From contig JAJFTP010000003.1 of NCBI GenBank assembly GCA_021372895.1, forward strand, positions 1-37,569: a DNA stretch of 37,569 bases, in the 5' to 3' direction. The position numbers and the translations under genes are program-made. Origin of the DNA: Synergistaceae bacterium. GTDB taxonomy: Bacteria > Synergistota > Synergistia > Synergistales > Synergistaceae. Below the pieces are notes generated by a model. It was not told the DNA's origin and searched no databases. It saw nothing but the letters and a program-made list of their open reading frames with translations. Shown one piece after another: positions 33,098 to 37,569 of the stretch. Each line of letters opens with the position of its first letter. Position 1 is the stretch's first letter.

Positions 33098-33810
33098 TGG
33101 CTGCTATGCTTGAAGTCAATAATATCCACTGCGCCTATGACTGTGTCCCTGTCATACACGGGATATCCCTGGAAGTAAATGAAGGTGAAATAGTCGCCAT
33201 ATTGGGAGCCAACGGGGCAGGAAAGTCAACTGTCATGCGGACCATTGCGGGGCTTATGCATCCGCAGAGCGGCTCAATAAAATTCCTTGGCGAGGATATC
33301 AGCGATCTGCCGGCGTCACGCACCATCAAGAAGGGGCTCAGCTACGTACCCGAAGGCCGCCGCTTATTCGCGAAGCTCTCTGTCCGGGAAAACCTTGAAC
33401 TCGGCGCGTTTGCTCTAAGTGACAGAAAAATCGTTGATGAACGGCTGGAGGAGATGTACGAACTATTCCCCATACTCAGGGAACGCAGGGATCAGATCGC
33501 GGAGACGATGAGCGGCGGGGAACAGCAGATGTGCGCTATAGCAAGAGGGCTTATGTCGAAGCCCAAACTGCTGATGCTCGATGAACTTTCGCTGGGGCTT
33601 CAGCCCAGCATTGTTGAAAAGGTATTTGAGACAGTAGTTGAGATCAACAGGCGCGGCGTCACAGTCCTGCTTGTTGAACAGATGGTGCAGGAAGCCCTTG
33701 AAATTTCAACAAGGGGCTATGTGATCCAGACAGGACGCATAGTACATGCGGGCAGTGCGCAGGAACTGCTGAACTCCGATGATGTACGCAGGGCCTATAT
33801 GGGGATGTAG
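33097..33810 (+). CDS. livF: ABC transporter ATP-binding protein LivF
   Basis: Second ATPase of the importer, 237 residues. Walker A GANGAGKST is at 37-45, the YVPEGRRLF motif is typical of LivF, the signature is MSGGEQQM, and Walker B is LLMLDEL with the usual Pro replaced by Leu. ATG 33097 lies in TGATG with the livG stop and has GGAGGG at 6 nt. It is the last gene before an inverted repeat. Confidence 0.93.
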   Translation: MAAMLEVNNIHCAYDCVPVIHGISLEVNEGEIVAILGANGAGKSTVMRTIAGLMHPQSGSIKFLGEDISDLPASRTIKKGLSYVPEGRRLFAKLSVRENLELGAFALSDRKIVDERLEEMYELFPILRERRDQIAETMSGGEQQMCAIARGLMSKPKLLMLDELSLGLQPSIVEKVFETVVEINRRGVTVLLVEQMVQEALEISTRGYVIQTGRIVHAGSAQELLNSDDVRRAYMGM

Positions 33811-33853
33811 CTGCTTAAATTTGTATGACATGATTTTTATATGACATTTGGCG

Positions 33854-33898
33854 CCTGATCCTTGACGTATCCGCAAATGCAGAGGATCAGGTCTCTTT
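33854..33898 (+). terminator. Probable terminator after the liv operon
   Basis: CCTGATCCT (33854-33862) and AGGATCAGG (33883-33891) form a 9-bp stem with a 20-nt loop, followed by TCTCTTT. The long loop and interrupted T-run make it weaker than the livJ terminator. Confidence 0.55.
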
Positions 33899-33967
33899 GT
33901 GCCTAAAGGTGGGAACTGTATGGGTTTTGCTTCTGAAATATTATGATTTAAAATAATTATAAATTGC

Positions 33968-33996
33968 TTGTAAATGAAAAGTACTAATGCTAGAAT
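33968..33996 (+). promoter_or_regulatory. Candidate promoter of hydE
   Basis: TTGTAA (33968-33973) and TAGAAT (33991-33996) are 17 nt apart, about 50 nt before the start. Each box differs from consensus at one or two positions. Confidence 0.45.
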
Positions 33997-34044
33997 CCAC
34001 TAGTTTCAACTTACATATATATCAGTGTGAAGGCGGGCAATAAT

Positions 34045-35085
34045 ATGGACAACAGGAAACGGATCGACCTTATTGATAGAGATAAGATACTGCCGCGGGA
34101 TGAACTGGTCGCCTTACTTGCAACATTTAACGACGAGGACAGGGCTTATGCGGCAGAAAAGGCCAGGGCTTTGTCTATAGCACATTTTGGGAAGAAGATA
34201 TATTTCAGGGGGCTTGTTGAAATTTCAAATTACTGCAGAAATGACTGTTATTACTGCGGCATCAGGAGAAGCAACAAAAACGCGGTCCGCTACCGCCTGA
34301 CCAAGGAAGAGATCTTATCATGCTGCGAGCTGGGGTATGGCGCCGGCTTCCGTACTTTTGTACTGCAGGGCGGCGAAGACGAATATTTCTCGGATGACAG
34401 ACTTATAGATATAATCAGCGGCATCAAAAATAAATATCCGGATTGCGCTTTGACGCTTTCGCTCGGAGAAAAAGACAGGGAGTCATACCAAAAGCTCTTT
34501 GACGCAGGAGCAGACAGGTATCTGCTGCGGCACGAAACGGCATGTGACGCTCATTATTCCAAGCTTCATCCGGCAGAGCTCTCTATCGCGCACAGGAAGC
34601 AATGCCTGTATGATCTTAAAGAAATCGGTTTTCAGACCGGCTGCGGAATGATGGTTGGTTCTCCCTTTCAGACCGTTGAGAACCTTGCGGAAGATCTTAT
34701 TTTTATCAAAGAACTTGATCCGCAGATGGTTGGCCTCGGACCTTTCATCCCCCACAAAGACACGCCGTTTAAGGATCATCCCGCCGGTAAAGCGGAAGAT
34801 TCACTGTTCCTTCTGAGCCTTGTCCGTCTCATGCTCCCAAGGGTACTTCTGCCGTCGACCACCGCGCTGGGGACGGTGCGGGAAGACGGCAGGGAACAGG
34901 GTATACTTGCCGGCGCCAATGTTATTATGCCAAACCTTTCTCCGCTTGAGACACGAAAAAACTATCTGCTGTACGACAATAAAATAGGCACCGCGGATGA
35001 TGCCTCTGAAAGCGTGGCGCTTATAACTGATAAAATCAATAAAATAGGATATGAAGCGGTAGTTGACCGCGGGGATTACAGGTAG
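34045..35085 (+). CDS. hydE: [FeFe]-hydrogenase maturation radical SAM protein HydE
   Basis: Radical SAM maturase that helps build the H-cluster dithiolate ligand. The 346-residue protein has EISNYCRNDCYYCGIRRSN with Cys64, Cys68 and Cys71 in C-x3-C-x2-C spacing. A characteristic FRGLVEISN lead-in, RTFVLQGGED, and the GMMVGSPFQT and ALGTVREDGR segments support HydE over biotin synthase. I start at ATG 34045 (AAGGCGGG at ~8 nt); a GTG at 34027 has no site. hydF, hydG and hydrogenase genes are not in the window, so its partners must be elsewhere. Confidence 0.85.
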   Translation: MDNRKRIDLIDRDKILPRDELVALLATFNDEDRAYAAEKARALSIAHFGKKIYFRGLVEISNYCRNDCYYCGIRRSNKNAVRYRLTKEEILSCCELGYGAGFRTFVLQGGEDEYFSDDRLIDIISGIKNKYPDCALTLSLGEKDRESYQKLFDAGADRYLLRHETACDAHYSKLHPAELSIAHRKQCLYDLKEIGFQTGCGMMVGSPFQTVENLAEDLIFIKELDPQMVGLGPFIPHKDTPFKDHPAGKAEDSLFLLSLVRLMLPRVLLPSTTALGTVREDGREQGILAGANVIMPNLSPLETRKNYLLYDNKIGTADDASESVALITDKINKIGYEAVVDRGDYR

Positions 35086-35177
35086 CAGCCCGGCAGAATA
35101 TCTGTTTTGCCGTGGTCGCTCTTAATAAACTTCCTTATTCGTACAGTTGAAGGATCTGACAGGGAGAGGTGGCAGTA

Positions 35178-36359
35178 ATGGCAGAGGATATTTTTCAGAG
35201 ATCGCTTGATATGCACAGAGAACTAAGGGGCAAACTGGATATTGAATGCCGAAGCAAAATAGAGAGCATGGATGACCTTGCACTGGTGTATACCCCTGGA
35301 GTCGCTGAGCCGTGCAGGGAAATAGAGCGGGACCCCGAAGCGATATGGGATCTTACGATGAAGAACAACCTTGTAGCGGTCATAACGGACGGCACAGCGG
35401 TGCTTGGGCTCGGCGATATAGGGCCTGCGGCGTCCCTGCCTGTCATGGAGGGCAAGTCCTGTCTTTTTAAGCGTTTTGCCGGCATCGATTCGATCCCCAT
35501 CGCTGTAAGCACGAAGGATGTGGACGAGTTTGTCGATGCGGTATCGAGGATAGCGGTGTCGTTCGGCGGGATCAACCTTGAGGATATTTCAGCCCCGCGC
35601 TGTTTTGAGATAGAGCGCAGACTTCAGGAAGCGCTTGATATACCGGTCTTTCATGACGATCAGCACGGTACGGCCGTTATTGCGCTGGCCGCTTATAAAA
35701 ATGCTCTGAGGCTTACCGGCAGAGACCTGGAGAAGGCAATGCTTGTAATCAACGGGGCAGGGGCCGCCGGATGTTCGATAGCGAGGTATTTTATCTCCGC
35801 AGGAGCAAGGAACATCGTGATGTGTGACATAAACGGGGCACTATGCGCCGGATATACGGAAGGGCTGAACGAAGCCCAGATATCATTGTCCGAGGCAACA
35901 AACCCGGAGAGGCGAAGGGGAAGTCTCGCAGATGTGATAAAGGGTGCGGATGCGTTCCTCGGCGTCTCGCGTCCGGGACTGCTTACCGGAGATATGGTAA
36001 GGACTATGGCTGAGAGACCCGTCATATTTGCCATGGCGAACCCGACGCCTGAAATTTTCCCGGATGAAGCTCTTGCAGCCGGGGCAGCCGTTGTAGCAAC
36101 GGGCAGAAGTGATTTTCCAAATCAGGTAAACAATTGCCTAGGTTTTCCGGGTATTTTCCGCGGGGCGCTTGATGTCCGCGCGCGGACGATAAACGAGGAG
36201 ATGAAGATCGCAGCATCAAAGGCGCTGGCGGAACTTGTCAGCGATGAAGAACTTTCAGAGAACTATATAATCCCTGGAGTCCTTGACCCGCGCGTTGTCC
36301 CGGCAGTGGCGGCAGCTGTTGCGGCAGCGGCACATAAGACAAAGGTGGCGAGAATTTAA
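35178..36359 (+). CDS. Malic enzyme (NAD(P)+-dependent, malate to pyruvate)
   Basis: Oxidative decarboxylation of malate to pyruvate and CO2. The 393-residue bacterial short form has catalytic Tyr38 (LVYTPGVAE) and Lys93 (MEGKSCLFKRFAGID). The metal-binding region EDISAPRCFEIERRL and DDQHGTA follow, and the Rossmann motif is NGAGAAG. There is no C-terminal phosphotransacetylase domain. Cofactor preference is not decided by what I can see. ATG 35178 has AGAGGTGG at ~8 nt. The stop overlaps the lysA start (TAATG), indicating an operon. Confidence 0.93.
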   Translation: MAEDIFQRSLDMHRELRGKLDIECRSKIESMDDLALVYTPGVAEPCREIERDPEAIWDLTMKNNLVAVITDGTAVLGLGDIGPAASLPVMEGKSCLFKRFAGIDSIPIAVSTKDVDEFVDAVSRIAVSFGGINLEDISAPRCFEIERRLQEALDIPVFHDDQHGTAVIALAAYKNALRLTGRDLEKAMLVINGAGAAGCSIARYFISAGARNIVMCDINGALCAGYTEGLNEAQISLSEATNPERRRGSLADVIKGADAFLGVSRPGLLTGDMVRTMAERPVIFAMANPTPEIFPDEALAAGAAVVATGRSDFPNQVNNCLGFPGIFRGALDVRARTINEEMKIAASKALAELVSDEELSENYIIPGVLDPRVVPAVAAAVAAAAHKTKVARI

Positions 36360-37569
36360 TGTTCATGGATCATGAGTCGGCAGAAAAGATAGTCAGGGAA
36401 TATGGCAGCCCTGTATATGTCTACAGCGAAAAAATACTCCGTGAGAGATGCAGGGATCTGCTTGATGCATTTGACGGCAGGATAAAACCCAGTTATTCCG
36501 CGAAGGCCAACTCAAACCTCACACTGCTTCGGATCATCCGCGAAGAGGGGTTGGGCGCGGATGCAATGTCGCCTGGCGAGATATTTGTCCTTGAAAAGGC
36601 CGGGTTCTCACACGGGGAGATCTTCTACATCGGCAATAATGTATCATGCGAGGAGATGCGGTACGCGACAGACAGGGATATCATGGTGAGCGTCGATTCG
36701 CTTGCACAGCTTGAGCAGTTCGGGCAGATAAACCCGGGAGGAAGGGTCGCGGTAAGGTTTAACCCGGGGCTTGGAGCCGGACACTGCGACAAGGTCGTCA
36801 CGGCAGGCCATCATACCAAATTTGGCGTACAGGCGGAGTTCTGCCCGCAGGTTAAAGAGCTGCTTAAAAAGTATGGATTGACGCTTGCCGGGATCAATCA
36901 GCATATAGGCTCGCTCTTTCTTGATGCTGATCCCTATGTGGAGGCCGCCGAGATGCTCCTGGATATGATAGGGGAAGAGTTCCCCGGTCTTGAGTTCATA
37001 GACTTCGGGGGCGGCTTTGGTGTGCCGTACAAACCATCAGAACACAGGCTTGACTTCAATGACCTCACGGGCAGGCTGTTTCCGGTAATGGACAAATTCA
37101 TCGAGAGATACGACAACAAAGATGTGCGCTTCAAGTGTGAGCCTGGCAGGTATATAGTTGCTGAGTGCGGAGTGCTCCTAGGGACTGTGCACGCGGTCAA
37201 GGAAAATTACGGCTCTGTATACGTCGGCACCGATATCGGGTTCAACGTTTTGATGCGGCCTGTGCTCTACGACTCATACCATGAACTGTCCGTTCTGAGG
37301 GCTGACGATCCAGCTCAGGATTATGACGGTTCTGTCATAGTAACGGGAAACATCTGCGAGAGCGGAGATATCATTGCCAGCGGCAGAAACATAGGCCCGG
37401 TCAAGAGAGGCGATATCATTGCGGTCTCAAACGCCGGTGCCTACGGTTACTCCATGGCGTCGAACTACAATTGCCGGCTGAGGCCTGCCGAGGCCCTTAT
37501 AGCCGAAGGCGGCGGCGTAAGAGTGATACGCAGGGCAGATCCATTCGAAAGTCTGACGGCAAATTTCTA
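36359..37569 (+). CDS. lysA: Diaminopimelate decarboxylase, 3' end beyond window
   Basis: PLP enzyme giving L-lysine from meso-diaminopimelate. About 403 codons are visible and the frame runs off the edge, so only a short C-terminal tail is missing. PLP-binding Lys49 is in SYSAKANSN, the phosphate loop is GGGFGVPY, and CEPGRY plus the dimer-interface CESGD cysteine segment are present. The barrel His of INQHIGSL fits the alanine-racemase-like fold. ATG 36359 shares a base with the malic enzyme stop; ATG 36365 is an alternative. Confidence 0.92.
   Translation, partial: MFMDHESAEKIVREYGSPVYVYSEKILRERCRDLLDAFDGRIKPSYSAKANSNLTLLRIIREEGLGADAMSPGEIFVLEKAGFSHGEIFYIGNNVSCEEMRYATDRDIMVSVDSLAQLEQFGQINPGGRVAVRFNPGLGAGHCDKVVTAGHHTKFGVQAEFCPQVKELLKKYGLTLAGINQHIGSLFLDADPYVEAAEMLLDMIGEEFPGLEFIDFGGGFGVPYKPSEHRLDFNDLTGRLFPVMDKFIERYDNKDVRFKCEPGRYIVAECGVLLGTVHAVKENYGSVYVGTDIGFNVLMRPVLYDSYHELSVLRADDPAQDYDGSVIVTGNICESGDIIASGRNIGPVKRGDIIAVSNAGAYGYSMASNYNCRLRPAEALIAEGGGVRVIRRADPFESLTANF

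Overview
The window comes from an anaerobic, outer-membrane-bearing bacterium. The signs are an RND/TolC export operon, a HydE-type radical SAM maturase, an AmmeMemoRadiSam locus, PurF proteins with Fe-S cysteines, and a complete branched-chain amino-acid-type ABC importer. The gene content and protein style suggest Synergistota (amino-acid-fermenting anaerobes). That placement is inference from pattern recognition, not from a database search.

Layout. 1-3.5 kb (minus strand): a cut-off initiator tRNA-Met, tRNA-Leu(UAA), nth (endonuclease III) and a Lon-family AAA+ protease with a good promoter. 3.5-4.3 kb: a decayed IS66-family remnant (terminal repeat plus truncated tnpB) and gene-poor DNA. 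4.3-9.9 kb (plus): a tripartite efflux operon in the order RND pump, TolC, membrane-fusion protein. 9.9-10.2 kb: a gpmA pseudogene cut off by an 18-bp sequence matching the IS66 end at 3.8 kb. 10.2-12.4 kb (minus): the AmmeMemoRadiSam system, with Memo and AMMECR1 domains fused into one gene next to the radical SAM enzyme. 12.7-15.2 kb (plus): an MgtA-type P-type ATPase split by a one-base frameshift in T-runs. 15.4-17.2 kb: a rubredoxin-like protein and an MFS transporter, divergently transcribed from promoters that form a 14-nt inverted repeat.

17.3-28.9 kb (minus): one purine-biosynthesis operon, transcribed purS-purQ-purL-purF-purC-purF2-purM-purN-purH-purD-purE from a TTGACA/TATATT promoter. 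Most junctions overlap or abut. It covers almost every step from PRPP to IMP except purB and any purK. Its striking feature is a second PurF whose glutaminase nucleophile (Cys2 to Ser) and oxyanion-hole Asn (to Asp) are changed, while the phosphoribosyltransferase and Fe-S residues are kept.

29.1-33.8 kb (plus): livJ, an intergenic terminator, then livH-livM-livG-livF, driven by a full-consensus promoter. 34.0 kb to the end (plus): hydE, an NAD(P)-dependent malic enzyme and lysA (diaminopimelate decarboxylase, running off the window).

The best candidates for something new are the PurF/pseudo-glutaminase pair flanking purC and the fused AmmeMemoRadiSam protein. The IS66 ends, the broken gpmA and the frameshifted mgtA show that part of the window is decaying or rearranged.
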